From NCBI GenBank assembly GCA_951801995.1, contig CATOOY010000022.1:1-19531 (forward strand): DNA of 19,531 bases. The letters are read 5' to 3'. The DNA is from an uncultured Erysipelotrichaceae bacterium (GTDB lineage Bacteria > Bacillota_I > Bacilli_A > RF39 > UBA660). The notes beneath the pieces were generated by a model. The model searched no databases and was not told the DNA's origin. It was given only the letters and a program-made list of their open reading frames with translations. The translations under genes and the position numbers were made by a program. Below are positions 7,063 through 14,032 of this stretch, one piece after another (within the stretch, counting starts at the first letter, position 1; each line of letters opens with the position of its first letter).

Positions 7063-7259
7063 CTTAAAGTAATATATTTTCTTTTTGGCTCTTCTTTTAT
7101 AGTAAATAATGTTGTATAATTTCTCTTTGGTTCTTTATTTATAATATACTCTTTTGTATTTTTTTCTACTTTTCTTATTTTGGTATATTGATAGAGTACA
7201 AATGTACCTAGTGTGAAAAGGGAACTGCATGTTAAAAATTTAAAATTTATTTTTTTCAT
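7050..7259 (-). CDS. Small membrane-anchored basic protein, unknown function
   Basis: The 69-aa product has one N-terminal hydrophobic segment (about residues 7-25, FKFLTCSSLFTLGTFVLYQY). A strongly basic tail of about 40 residues follows. The tail holds a short internal repeat: EPKRNYTTL at about 43-51 and EPKRKYITL at 57-65. I do not recognise a family. It looks real for three reasons: a promoter (7290-7318) with TATAAT and a 17-nt spacer, a Shine-Dalgarno (AAAGGACA) at good distance from ATG 7259, and a dedicated terminator at its stop. It forms its own unit between the lipoprotein and capA. By charge the tail should stay in the cytoplasm (positive-inside rule), but this is inference. Confidence 0.65.
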   Translation of the reverse strand: MKKINFKFLTCSSLFTLGTFVLYQYTKIRKVEKNTKEYIINKEPKRNYTTLFTIKEEPKRKYITLRKGK

Positions 7260-7289
7260 TTTTTGTCCTTTCTATATATCACTATATAT

Positions 7290-7318
7290 ATTATAAAACT
7301 TTTTTTCTCTTTATGCAA
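7290..7318 (-). promoter_or_regulatory. Sigma-A-type promoter of the 69-aa gene
   Basis: TTGCAT (7318-7313), a 17-nt spacer and TATAAT (7295-7290) lie on the minus strand upstream of ATG 7259. The spacer end and -10 (AAAAAAAGTTTTATAAT) are identical to those of the lipoprotein promoter at 7973-8001. Confidence 0.65.
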
Positions 7319-7320
7319 AT

Positions 7321-7353
7321 TCATAAAAAAAGAGAATTTATTTTTTCTCTTTT
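7321..7353 (-). terminator. Intrinsic terminator of the lipoprotein gene
   Basis: A 9-bp stem (AAAAGAGAA / TTCTCTTTT, arms 7345-7353 and 7328-7336) is followed by T residues on the minus strand. The stop codon at 7338-7340 sits in the loop. Confidence 0.82.
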
Positions 7354-7907
7354 ACTCTTCCGATTACAAAGCGACATTGATTTGTACTATTTGAAAAGGA
7401 TGCATTTAAATATTCTCCTGATTTTGCTACCCAAGTATATTTAGTAGATATACTGCTTTTTTCTGTAATAACACCATCTACATTTCCTACATATGTTTTA
7501 AATGTATCATAGGTGATTCCTGATTTTACTATTTTTTGTAATTCATCATATTTAGAAAAGTCTACTTTTTTATCTGCTATAGTGCTTCTTTCTATTTCGG
7601 CAGTAATGGTTGCTTTTTCGTTGCTACCGAAAACTACTTTAATAGTTTCATCTTTAGCGATTTCCCAATAATATGTATTTTCTTTTCCATCTTTTGTTAT
7701 TCCATCAAATCCTATGATTTGATTTATATCTTCTAATTTACTCTCTACATTTATTTGTTTAATACATTCTACAGCATGACATTTTCCTTTTATTTTTTCG
7801 CTTTGTTCTTTTTTCTCTTCTTTTTTGACATCCTCTTTTTTTGTATCACAGCCTGCTAGAGTACATACAATGAGTGCGATACACATAAGACTTACTACTT
7901 TTTTCAT
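7338..7907 (-). CDS. Lipoprotein with two tandem BLIP/SmpA-like domains
   Basis: The product is 189 aa. The signal peptide ends in the lipobox LAGC (Cys20), followed by a Lys/Glu linker to about residue 40 and a Cys pair (C43, C48). Two related segments follow, at about 48-106 and 121-184. Each has a helix (LEDINQIIG; ITYDTFKTYVG) followed by a strand-rich part containing a Tyr-Trp or Tyr-Thr-Trp core (NTYYWEI; TKYTWVA). This helix-then-sheet pattern resembles the BLIP-like/DUF3862 and SmpA/OmlA folds, which bind proteins; the match is from memory and only moderate. ATG 7907 has a strong Shine-Dalgarno (GAGGAGGAA). The gene follows the transglutaminase-like gene on the same strand but has its own promoter. 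It should be anchored on the outer face of the membrane. The ligand is unknown. Confidence 0.8.
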   Translation of the reverse strand: MKKVVSLMCIALIVCTLAGCDTKKEDVKKEEKKEQSEKIKGKCHAVECIKQINVESKLEDINQIIGFDGITKDGKENTYYWEIAKDETIKVVFGSNEKATITAEIERSTIADKKVDFSKYDELQKIVKSGITYDTFKTYVGNVDGVITEKSSISTKYTWVAKSGEYLNASFSNSTNQCRFVIGRVKEKK

Positions 7908-7921
7908 ATATTCCTCCTCTT

Positions 7922-7965
7922 TTTAGAAATGCTTTATAAAATACACTCCTTATGACATTTCTAAA
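7922..7965 (-). promoter_or_regulatory. 5'-UTR inverted repeat ahead of the lipoprotein gene
   Basis: TTTAGAAATG (7965-7956) and CATTTCTAAA (7931-7922) are perfect 10-bp inverted repeats separated by 24 nt. They lie directly between the promoter -10 (7973-7978) and the Shine-Dalgarno. The predicted transcript would begin close to the first arm, so a 5'-terminal hairpin would form. It may stabilise the mRNA, or it may be a protein-binding site. Confidence 0.55.
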
Positions 7966-7972
7966 CAATTCT

Positions 7973-8001
7973 ATTATAAAACTTTTTTTATTATTATACA
8001 A
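7973..8001 (-). promoter_or_regulatory. Sigma-A-type promoter of the lipoprotein gene
   Basis: TTGTAT (8001-7996), a 17-nt spacer and a consensus TATAAT (7978-7973) lie on the minus strand. The -35 box lies across the stop codon of the transglutaminase-like gene, and I see no terminator for that gene, so read-through is also possible. Confidence 0.6.
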
Positions 8002-10774
8002 TTCTTTTTTTAGAAGATAATTTTTTTTGTATTTCTTTATTATTTTCACTTATATATGGTATTTCATTTACTAATTTTATTGCTTTTTCTATTGTTTCTT
8101 TTTCATTTGTATATGTTTTTAATTCCCTTTTTAGTTCTTTTAATTTTTCTTTTTCTAGATTTGTAAATTCTTTTTGTATGCTATCTAGCCATTCATATAC
8201 TGTTTTTTTTCTTGGTATGTTGGTTCCTCCATATAATATTTCATTTATTTTGACATATGCTTTTTCTATTTCTTCTGTTTCTAATAGTTTTTTTATTTTG
8301 TGAGATTTTATTGTAATTGTTATTTCTTTTCCATATTTTTTATTTAATACAAACAAAATAAGGATGATGATAGTATATATATGTATATGATTTTTTATTC
8401 CCCATGTTATTATGCTTTCTTCTATATTTTCTTTTGTTTCTTCTCCTTGCTCTAGATTACCTTTAGGAGTTACATCTATAATAGTTCCGTTTGGATTCAT
8501 ATTCCAAGCATGGGCATCTTCTTCTGTTAGTAAAAAAGAATTTCCTTTATATCCTGTAATATACATAAGGTTTTTGTCACTTTCATTTACTAAGGAGGCT
8601 GATAGATTACAGATTAGGGAATCTAATGATGCAACAGCTTTAAAATATTCTTCTTCATTCATCTTTTTCATATCTTTTGATAGATTGGCATCTTTTATAG
8701 GTGTTTTAGAATAATGTTTATTTTGGATTGCATCTAAAATTTCTTCTAGTGAAGCATCTTTTTCTAATTTTAATCCTTCTTTTATCGCATCTTTTATTTT
8801 CTTTTTGGAATCTTTTATATCAGGACTGGCTTTTTTTAGGGCTTCTACAAACATCCCTTTATTTGTTTCTCCTTCATAGAAGTGGATTTTATCTTCATAT
8901 ACTATTTCTTCTTCTTTTTTTAATCCATATGTACATTTAATTTTTGGCTTTTTCATTTGAAGGAGCACTTCTTTTTCTGGTGGGAAGATTTTATTTCCTA
9001 TATCGGAAGCTCTATTATGGTTTATGTAAATACATTGATTATAATTTTCTACATCTATTATTTTGATATCTATCATTAGGTAATCTTTTCCTATTGGATA
9101 TAAGGTTTGTAATAGGTTTATATGATCTTCTTCTACTATTTTTTTTAAATCGTCTTTGCTTATTTCATAACTTATTTCAAATAATGTTTCTACTTCTTCT
9201 TTATCTTTCAAATCTGCAAATGAAATCAGTGGGGTTGTTATTTTATAGTTCATTTTTCCTTTTTCATAATAAGATTCTTTACTATATCCTACTGCATAAT
9301 ATTCTGGTAGAAGTTCTTTATCATTACAAAGTGGATATATAGTCGCTATTGTATTATAATTTGTTTCTGTACTTTTTTTATCTCCTGTGTAAGAATTTGT
9401 GTTTTCATCATATATTAAACTGTTTTCTTCTGTTTCTAAAAGGATGGTTTCACTCCAATTTTTTCTTTTGAGGAGATTTTTAATAGCATCTAAAATGTCC
9501 CACTCTAAATCAAATGCGTTTTGATAGATTGTTACTACTTTATCATATGCTTTTTTTATAAATGTTACTTTGTCATTTTCTTCCAAGGTAGAATCTAAAT
9601 GCTCTATGGAAGTTTTTATGCAAAATATTATTGCATGTGTACAGTATGCCATAATAACCATTCTTTTTAAATTTAATAATAAACTCCAACTTTTTGATCT
9701 CATATACGGATTTTGTTTGTTTCCTTTATAATCTAAGTAAATCCTATCATAAAAGCTTTCACTATTCTCTTGAAAATTTTCTTTTTTTATTTTATTGCAC
9801 AAATAAAGATAAAGTGTGGCTATTTGCATAATTTCTTTATTATCACATTTTTTATTTCTTTTTTCTAATAAATTTTTATAATTAGATACTTCTAAATAAT
9901 TATATAATGAAAGGATAAAACTACTTATAGTATTTCCCTTGGTATCTTTTGTTAGTACTTTTACATACTGTTCTTTTACTGTTACTATTTCTATGACTTT
10001 TCCTACTTCTTTATCTTTATATATTCCTTTACTGTTTAAATAAAGTTCCAATCTACTTACTACTATTTTCTTTAATTTATTTAAATCATTATTTTTATTA
10101 AATTCTTCTACTACTTTTTTTATGATGGGATCTTTTATTTCATTTGCTATTTTTCTTAGAAAATCTTTTTCTATTTCTACTGCTTCTAATTTTTGAATTA
10201 TATCATATAATTCTTCTTTTGTTAGTACAAGAATTTTTTCTTCTTTATGGTTCTCTTTTGTTTTTATTTCTAATAAAATACTTATATCTATTTTTTTCCT
10301 ATTTTTTATATCTTCATCACAAAGAAAATTTAATATTTCTTTTTCTCCTAATATGATATTTTTTATATTATATGTGCTACAAAAATTTGCTATTTTCTTT
10401 AAATTACTTATGTATTTTTGTATATCTATATTTTCTACTTTATAAAAAATTGCTATTTTTTTTCTTTTCTTGCTTTTATTATTCATTGTAAACATGTTAT
10501 CCTGTTTAGGAATTACAATATCTATATTTACCCCTACTACTTCTCTTATTTTATCTTGGGCTTCTTTTATCTCATCTATATTTATAAAATGACTTTTTAT
10601 TTTATCATAAATTAAAGTGGCACCATATAAAATACGAGAAAACCAAAAAATATTTCCTTTTATAAGATTATAATTTTTTAAGGAAAGGTTTTCTTTACTT
10701 ATAATTACATCATATAGATCTCCATTTTTTTGAATTTTATCAATATTTTCTCTTACTATATCTATATTTTTCAT
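7994..10774 (-). CDS. TgpA-like transglutaminase-domain membrane protein with DUF4129-like tail (926 aa)
   Basis: The C-terminal third has the core of a transglutaminase-like domain. Cys722 lies in SLICNLSASL, followed by the strand MYITGYKG, His755 in DAHAWN and Asp767 in TIIDVTP, spaced as in the papain-like transglutaminase fold. A membrane segment follows at about 797-811 (IHIYTIIILILFVLN). The tail from about 830 (AYVKINEILYGG, then TVYEWLDSI) resembles DUF4129. The order transglutaminase - TM - DUF4129 is that of TgpA proteins. The usual multi-pass N-terminus is missing. In its place are about 700 mostly soluble, Lys/Ile-rich residues that I do not recognise, with one weakly hydrophobic stretch at about 371-390 that might be a second membrane span. 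The gene starts 11 bases after the MoxR stop, with a weak Shine-Dalgarno (AAAGAG). The substrate, and whether it cross-links or cleaves, are unknown. Confidence 0.78.
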   Translation of the reverse strand: MKNIDIVRENIDKIQKNGDLYDVIISKENLSLKNYNLIKGNIFWFSRILYGATLIYDKIKSHFINIDEIKEAQDKIREVVGVNIDIVIPKQDNMFTMNNKSKKRKKIAIFYKVENIDIQKYISNLKKIANFCSTYNIKNIILGEKEILNFLCDEDIKNRKKIDISILLEIKTKENHKEEKILVLTKEELYDIIQKLEAVEIEKDFLRKIANEIKDPIIKKVVEEFNKNNDLNKLKKIVVSRLELYLNSKGIYKDKEVGKVIEIVTVKEQYVKVLTKDTKGNTISSFILSLYNYLEVSNYKNLLEKRNKKCDNKEIMQIATLYLYLCNKIKKENFQENSESFYDRIYLDYKGNKQNPYMRSKSWSLLLNLKRMVIMAYCTHAIIFCIKTSIEHLDSTLEENDKVTFIKKAYDKVVTIYQNAFDLEWDILDAIKNLLKRKNWSETILLETEENSLIYDENTNSYTGDKKSTETNYNTIATIYPLCNDKELLPEYYAVGYSKESYYEKGKMNYKITTPLISFADLKDKEEVETLFEISYEISKDDLKKIVEEDHINLLQTLYPIGKDYLMIDIKIIDVENYNQCIYINHNRASDIGNKIFPPEKEVLLQMKKPKIKCTYGLKKEEEIVYEDKIHFYEGETNKGMFVEALKKASPDIKDSKKKIKDAIKEGLKLEKDASLEEILDAIQNKHYSKTPIKDANLSKDMKKMNEEEYFKAVASLDSLICNLSASLVNESDKNLMYITGYKGNSFLLTEEDAHAWNMNPNGTIIDVTPKGNLEQGEETKENIEESIITWGIKNHIHIYTIIILILFVLNKKYGKEITITIKSHKIKKLLETEEIEKAYVKINEILYGGTNIPRKKTVYEWLDSIQKEFTNLEKEKLKELKRELKTYTNEKETIEKAIKLVNEIPYISENNKEIQKKLSSKKRIV

Positions 10775-10785
10775 TTTTACTCTTT

Positions 10786-11712
10786 TTATCTTTTTGGTCT
10801 TTTTAAATCTAATACTTTTTCTTTTGCAACTTCAAATTGTTTTTTTACGTCATCCTCTTCTATGGAGGCTATGGATTGATCTATTCTATGCATATATAAG
10901 CAATCGATAAAATCTACTATATCAGATGGCAATATATAATCTCTTCCACTTGCTAAAGCAGATAATTTTATTAATTTTATAGCAAATTTATTGGCTCTTA
11001 TGAGGTCTCCTTTTAACAAGTTTCTATTATTTAAAGATATTTCTTTTACTATTTTAAAACTATTCATCATTATATCTATATCTATGTTATCTATGTTAAA
11101 AGAATCTATTATATTTTTTACGGTTACTATTTCTTCTTTTTCTATGCTTTTTTTATAGGATGGTGTAAAATTACTAAATAGCAGTTCTCTTGATTCTTCT
11201 TCTTTTAAGTTTTTATAAGAAATACTTACATCAAACCTATCATATATAGCTTGGGATACATTAAAAATCCCTGCTGTTTCACTATTGTTTTGGGTTGCTA
11301 CTACGTAAAAATCGCCAAATTCATAGGTATTTTTTCCTATTGTTATTTGATTATCAGCAAAAAGTTCTATAAATACGTTTTGTAATCTTTCACTTGCTCT
11401 ATTGAATTCTTCTATTTGTAATAATTCTAAATTTTTGCAATCTTTTAAAAGCTCTTGTATTTCACTTGGTAATGTATCAAAAAAGATAGCCATTTTTTTT
11501 GAATGGAAATTATTGGCTAAAAACTTATTTAGTGTTGTTTTCCCCATCCCTGGATCTCCTGTTAGTAATATTCTACTATTGGTATCACAAAGAATAGATG
11601 ATGCTACGCTTCTTTTTACTTCTTTTTGGCCTATTAGGACTTCGTCTAATGATGCGATTATTTTATCATAAATTTGCATTACTATTTCTATTTTTTGCTT
11701 TTCTAATTTCAT
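10786..11712 (-). CDS. MoxR-type AAA+ ATPase
   Basis: The 308-aa product matches the MoxR branch of AAA+ ATPases. It has IGQKEVKRSV near residue 27, Walker A GDPGMGKTT (52-60), DTLPSEIQ (79-86; the family has LLPSDITG), Walker B with EEFNRA (101-106), sensor 1 ATQN (139-142) and an arginine-finger region DRFD (Arg159). The first acid of Walker B is Glu instead of the usual Asp, which is unusual. A helical lid domain follows from about 190 to the end. MoxR proteins act as chaperone-like ATPases for partners encoded beside them, usually DUF58/vWA and TgpA-type proteins. Here only the TgpA-like partner follows, 11 bases downstream. ATG 11712 has Shine-Dalgarno AGAGGGG and a clear promoter upstream. 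Confidence 0.9.
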   Translation of the reverse strand: MKLEKQKIEIVMQIYDKIIASLDEVLIGQKEVKRSVASSILCDTNSRILLTGDPGMGKTTLNKFLANNFHSKKMAIFFDTLPSEIQELLKDCKNLELLQIEEFNRASERLQNVFIELFADNQITIGKNTYEFGDFYVVATQNNSETAGIFNVSQAIYDRFDVSISYKNLKEEESRELLFSNFTPSYKKSIEKEEIVTVKNIIDSFNIDNIDIDIMMNSFKIVKEISLNNRNLLKGDLIRANKFAIKLIKLSALASGRDYILPSDIVDFIDCLYMHRIDQSIASIEEDDVKKQFEVAKEKVLDLKRPKR

Positions 11713-11735
11713 TTTGACCCCTCTTTTGCTTGCTT

Positions 11736-11764
11736 ATCCTATCATACAAATTTTTTTTTGTCAA
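11736..11764 (-). promoter_or_regulatory. Sigma-A-type promoter of the MoxR-transglutaminase operon
   Basis: A consensus TTGACA (11764-11759), a 17-nt spacer containing an A8 run, and TAGGAT (11741-11736) lie on the minus strand. The predicted transcription start is about 18 nt before ATG 11712, which leaves room for the Shine-Dalgarno only. Confidence 0.75.
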
Positions 11765-11795
11765 TTTAGCATTATAAATATATATGGGAAAAATT

Positions 11796-11828
11796 TTGTA
11801 TAAAAAAAATCTATTTTTTTTAGATTTT
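11796..11828 (-). terminator. Intrinsic terminator ending the small unit between serS and moxR
   Basis: On the minus strand AAAATCTA (11828-11821), a 7-nt A loop and TAGATTTT (11813-11806) are followed by more T residues. It lies about 150 nt past the serS terminator, so it would serve the small unit at 11831-11940. Confidence 0.65.
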
Positions 11829-11830
11829 GA

Positions 11831-11900
11831 TTAATATTTTTTTACAAGTGCAAAAGAAGATTTTTCTAAAGCAGTTTTATTTTTGTTTTCTTATTATCAT
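11831..11900 (-). pseudogene. Mini-gene with strong start signals but a broken reading frame
   Basis: A TATAAT box (11935-11940), a near-perfect Shine-Dalgarno (AGGAGGT, 11914-11908) and ATG 11900 stand in proper order, and a terminator follows at 11796-11828. The ATG frame closes after 7 codons (MIIRKQK, stop at 11877-11879). The frame one base on is open from 11890 to a TAA at 11831 and reads ENKNKTALEKSSFALVKKY, which looks like protein. It has no start codon of its own. Possible readings are a recently broken miniprotein gene, an assembly indel in A-runs, or +1 frameshifting at AAA-TAA. I recognise no homologue. Confidence 0.4.
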
Positions 11901-11953
11901 AATTTTTACCTCCTACTGTTTTTCAAATACTTTCATTATAATATTATTAAAAA

Positions 11954-11979
11954 CTACAAAAAGTCATAAAAATATGACT
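11954..11979 (-). terminator. Intrinsic terminator of serS
   Basis: A 7-bp stem (AGTCATA / TATGACT, arms 11973-11979 and 11962-11968) with a 4-nt loop is followed by TTTTT on the minus strand, 15 bases past the serS stop. Confidence 0.82.
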
Positions 11980-11993
11980 CTCTTTTTTTTATA

Positions 11994-13277
11994 TTATTTT
12001 ACTTTTATTGTTTCTTTTCCACCCATATAAGGTTGTAAAGCTTTTGGAATCTTGACAGAACCATCTTCATTTACATTATTCTCAATCACAGCAATCATCC
12101 CACGAGGTGAAGCTGCTACTGTATTATTGAGTGTCGAAACTAAATAATTTCCATTTTCTCCTTTCGCTCTTATCCCTAATCTTCTTGCTTGTGCATCTCC
12201 TAAAGTTGAGCAAGAACCCACTTCAAAATATTTCTTTTGTCTCGGACTCCATGCTTCTACATCACATGATTTAACTTTAAGATCTGCAAGATCGCCAGAA
12301 CAACATTCTAATGTCCTTACTGGTACATCTAAGCTTCTGAAAAATTCAACTGTAAACTGCCACATTTTATTATACCAATCCATTGCTTCTTCAGGTTTAC
12401 ATAAAACAACCATTTCTTGTTTTTCAAATTGATGCACTCTATATAGTCCTCTTTCCTCTAAGCCATGAGAACCCACTTCTTTTCTAAAACAAGGTGAATA
12501 GGATGTTAAAGCAATTGGTAATTCTTCTTCTTTAACAATTTGACCTTTAAATTTACCTATCATACTATGTTCTGATGTTCCTATTAAATATAGATCTTCA
12601 TTTTCTATTTTATACATCATCGCATCCATTTCTGCAAATGACATTACTCCAGTTACTACATCACTTCGAATCATAAATGGGGGAACACAATAATTAAATC
12701 CTTTATCTATCATAAAATCTCTTGCATAAGATAACATTGCTGAATGTAATCTTGCAATATCTCCCATTAAATAATAGAATCCATTTCCACTTGTTCTTCC
12801 AGCTGATTCTTTATCTAATCCATTTAAAGCTTCACATATATCAGCATGATATGGTATTTCATAGTCTGGAACAACTGGTTCTCCAAATTTTTCAATTTCA
12901 ACATTTTCGCTATCATCTTTTCCAATAGGTACACTATCATCCATAATATTTGGAATTACCATCATTTTACTTTTCAATTCTTCTGATAGTTCATTTTCCT
13001 CTTTTTCTATAGTTTCCAATTGATTATTAATTTCTACAACTCTTTGCTTTTTAGTATTTGCTTCATCCACTTTCTTTTCTCTAAATAAAGCACCTATTTC
13101 ATCACTTGTAGCATTTCTTTCTTGTCTTAAAGTATCTCCTTTTGCTTTTAATTCTCTTATCTTTTTATCTAGCTCTATTACTTCCTCTACTAAAGGTAAT
13201 TTTTCTTCTTGGAATTTTTTTCTTATATTTTCTTCTACTTTTTCTTTATTTTCTCTTACATATTTAATGTCTAACAT
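11994..13277 (-). CDS. serS: Seryl-tRNA synthetase
   Basis: This class II synthetase (427 aa) charges tRNA-Ser with serine in the cytosol. The N-terminal tRNA-binding coiled coil spans about residues 30-105. The catalytic domain shows LIGTSEH (232-237), motif 2 CFRKEVGSHGLEERG (263-277) followed by RVHQFEKQE, and FEVGSCSTLGDAQARRL (351-367). Motif 3 is TLNNTVAASPRGMIAVIEN (382-400). The EVGSHG and LNNT forms differ from the EAGSAGRDTRG and LNGSGLAVGR of E. coli/B. subtilis-type SerRS. They are closer to the clade seen in many clostridia, which resembles eukaryotic SerRS at these motifs. ATG 13277 has Shine-Dalgarno AAAGGGTG. Expression is controlled by the T-box leader directly upstream, whose specifier is a serine codon. 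Confidence 0.97.
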   Translation of the reverse strand: MLDIKYVRENKEKVEENIRKKFQEEKLPLVEEVIELDKKIRELKAKGDTLRQERNATSDEIGALFREKKVDEANTKKQRVVEINNQLETIEKEENELSEELKSKMMVIPNIMDDSVPIGKDDSENVEIEKFGEPVVPDYEIPYHADICEALNGLDKESAGRTSGNGFYYLMGDIARLHSAMLSYARDFMIDKGFNYCVPPFMIRSDVVTGVMSFAEMDAMMYKIENEDLYLIGTSEHSMIGKFKGQIVKEEELPIALTSYSPCFRKEVGSHGLEERGLYRVHQFEKQEMVVLCKPEEAMDWYNKMWQFTVEFFRSLDVPVRTLECCSGDLADLKVKSCDVEAWSPRQKKYFEVGSCSTLGDAQARRLGIRAKGENGNYLVSTLNNTVAASPRGMIAVIENNVNEDGSVKIPKALQPYMGGKETIKVK

Positions 13278-13491
13278 ATTTTCACCCTTTCTAAGAAAAA
13301 AAGACTATTATAGGAGCACATGTGTGCGGTACCATCCTAAAACAGTCTTAATTGTCATAACGGTTTTCACCGGAAATGCTTTTTTCATTTCACTCTAGAG
13401 TAGATTCATAAAATGTTATCATTAGTTTGCACCAACCACTAATTCTCTTTAGGATAACTTATTTTATTACTAGTCTCTTTCTTCGTTTTAT
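13278..13491 (-). promoter_or_regulatory. T-box riboswitch leader (serine) of serS
   Basis: The leader has the canonical T-box layout. Stem I is formed by paired segments AGAG/CTCT, ATAAAAT/ATTTTAT and GTTATC/GATAAC. Its specifier loop has AGTA on the 5' side and GAATCTA on the 3' side, giving specifier codon UCU (Ser) at 13404-13402. The T-box sequence AGGATGGTACCGC lies at 13337-13325, with UGGU to pair with the tRNA acceptor end. An alternative terminator pairs AAGACT (13349-13344) with AGTCTT (13306-13301) through a nearly continuous stem and ends in a T-run. Uncharged tRNA-Ser should favour the antiterminator and serS expression. Confidence 0.95.
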
Positions 13492-13979
13492 ACTTTTATT
13501 TTAGCATCCAATTTAGAATACGTCAATTCTTTTTTCTTTTCTTCTTTATAATATGGATTTTTATAAAAGTATGGATAATAATTTTTACATCCTTCTTCTT
13601 GAATTGTCTTATAAAATTCATAATCGAATTCCATGTCCTTTTGGACAATCTTTAAAGATGGAATATTGTTGGGCATTACTAAACAATATAATTTTTGTAC
13701 AGTAGGAAATGTTTTCCCATATATTTCTCTTACTTTTTCCCATATTGGCATAAATAACTTTTTATTTCTATAAGGAGTAAATAATGCATAGCGTACTTCT
13801 ACACTATTTGGAATAAAGTTAGAAAAAGTACATAATCCCACTTTGTTTCCATCTAATAAAATTAAGTAACTATTTTTTATATCTATAAATATATCACTGT
13901 AATCTTTCTTATCTTTTTCTCTCTCTTCTTCTATTTTCTTTATTTCTTCTTCCTTTACTTTTCGCATCTGTACTTCCAT
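13488..13979 (-). CDS. GNAT-like N-acyltransferase
   Basis: The product is 163 aa from the chosen start. It shows a GNAT-like layout: a charged N-terminal helix, the strand pair SYLILLDGNKVGLCTF, an acetyl-CoA-binding region around EVRYALFTPYRNKKL, then LYCLVMPNNIPSLKIVQK, the usual asparagine-and-helix end of the domain. The tail is rich in Tyr and Lys. The acceptor substrate is unknown. An ATG exists five codons upstream (13994), but it has no Shine-Dalgarno and would lie almost at the predicted transcript start. The ATG at 13979 has GGAGG (13992-13988) with an 8-nt spacer and is preferred. The gene has its own promoter overlapping the end of the cation-efflux gene, and the serS promoter lies inside its last codons. 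Confidence 0.75.
   Translation of the reverse strand: MEVQMRKVKEEEIKKIEEEREKDKKDYSDIFIDIKNSYLILLDGNKVGLCTFSNFIPNSVEVRYALFTPYRNKKLFMPIWEKVREIYGKTFPTVQKLYCLVMPNNIPSLKIVQKDMEFDYEFYKTIQEEGCKNYYPYFYKNPYYKEEKKKELTYSKLDAKIKV
13498..13526 (-). promoter_or_regulatory. Sigma-A-type promoter of the serS T-box leader
   Basis: TTGACG (13526-13521), a 17-nt spacer and TAAAAT (13503-13498) lie inside the last codons of the GNAT-like gene. The predicted start, about 13491, matches the beginning of the T-box leader. Confidence 0.72.
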
Positions 13980-14003
13980 TTCTTTTTCCTCCATACTTGC
14001 CCT

Positions 14004-14032
14004 ATTATATCATGGATATAAAGTACTTTCAA
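14004..14032 (-). promoter_or_regulatory. Sigma-A-type promoter of the GNAT-like gene
   Basis: TTGAAA (14032-14027), a 17-nt spacer and TATAAT (14009-14004) with an extended TG (TGATATAAT) lie on the minus strand. The -35 box overlaps the stop codon of the cation-efflux gene. Confidence 0.78.

Noticed and set aside
7846..8049. 67-codon minus-strand ORF across the lipoprotein start and the transglutaminase-like gene end
   Set aside because: It overlaps two better supported genes in another frame and runs through their promoter and Shine-Dalgarno.
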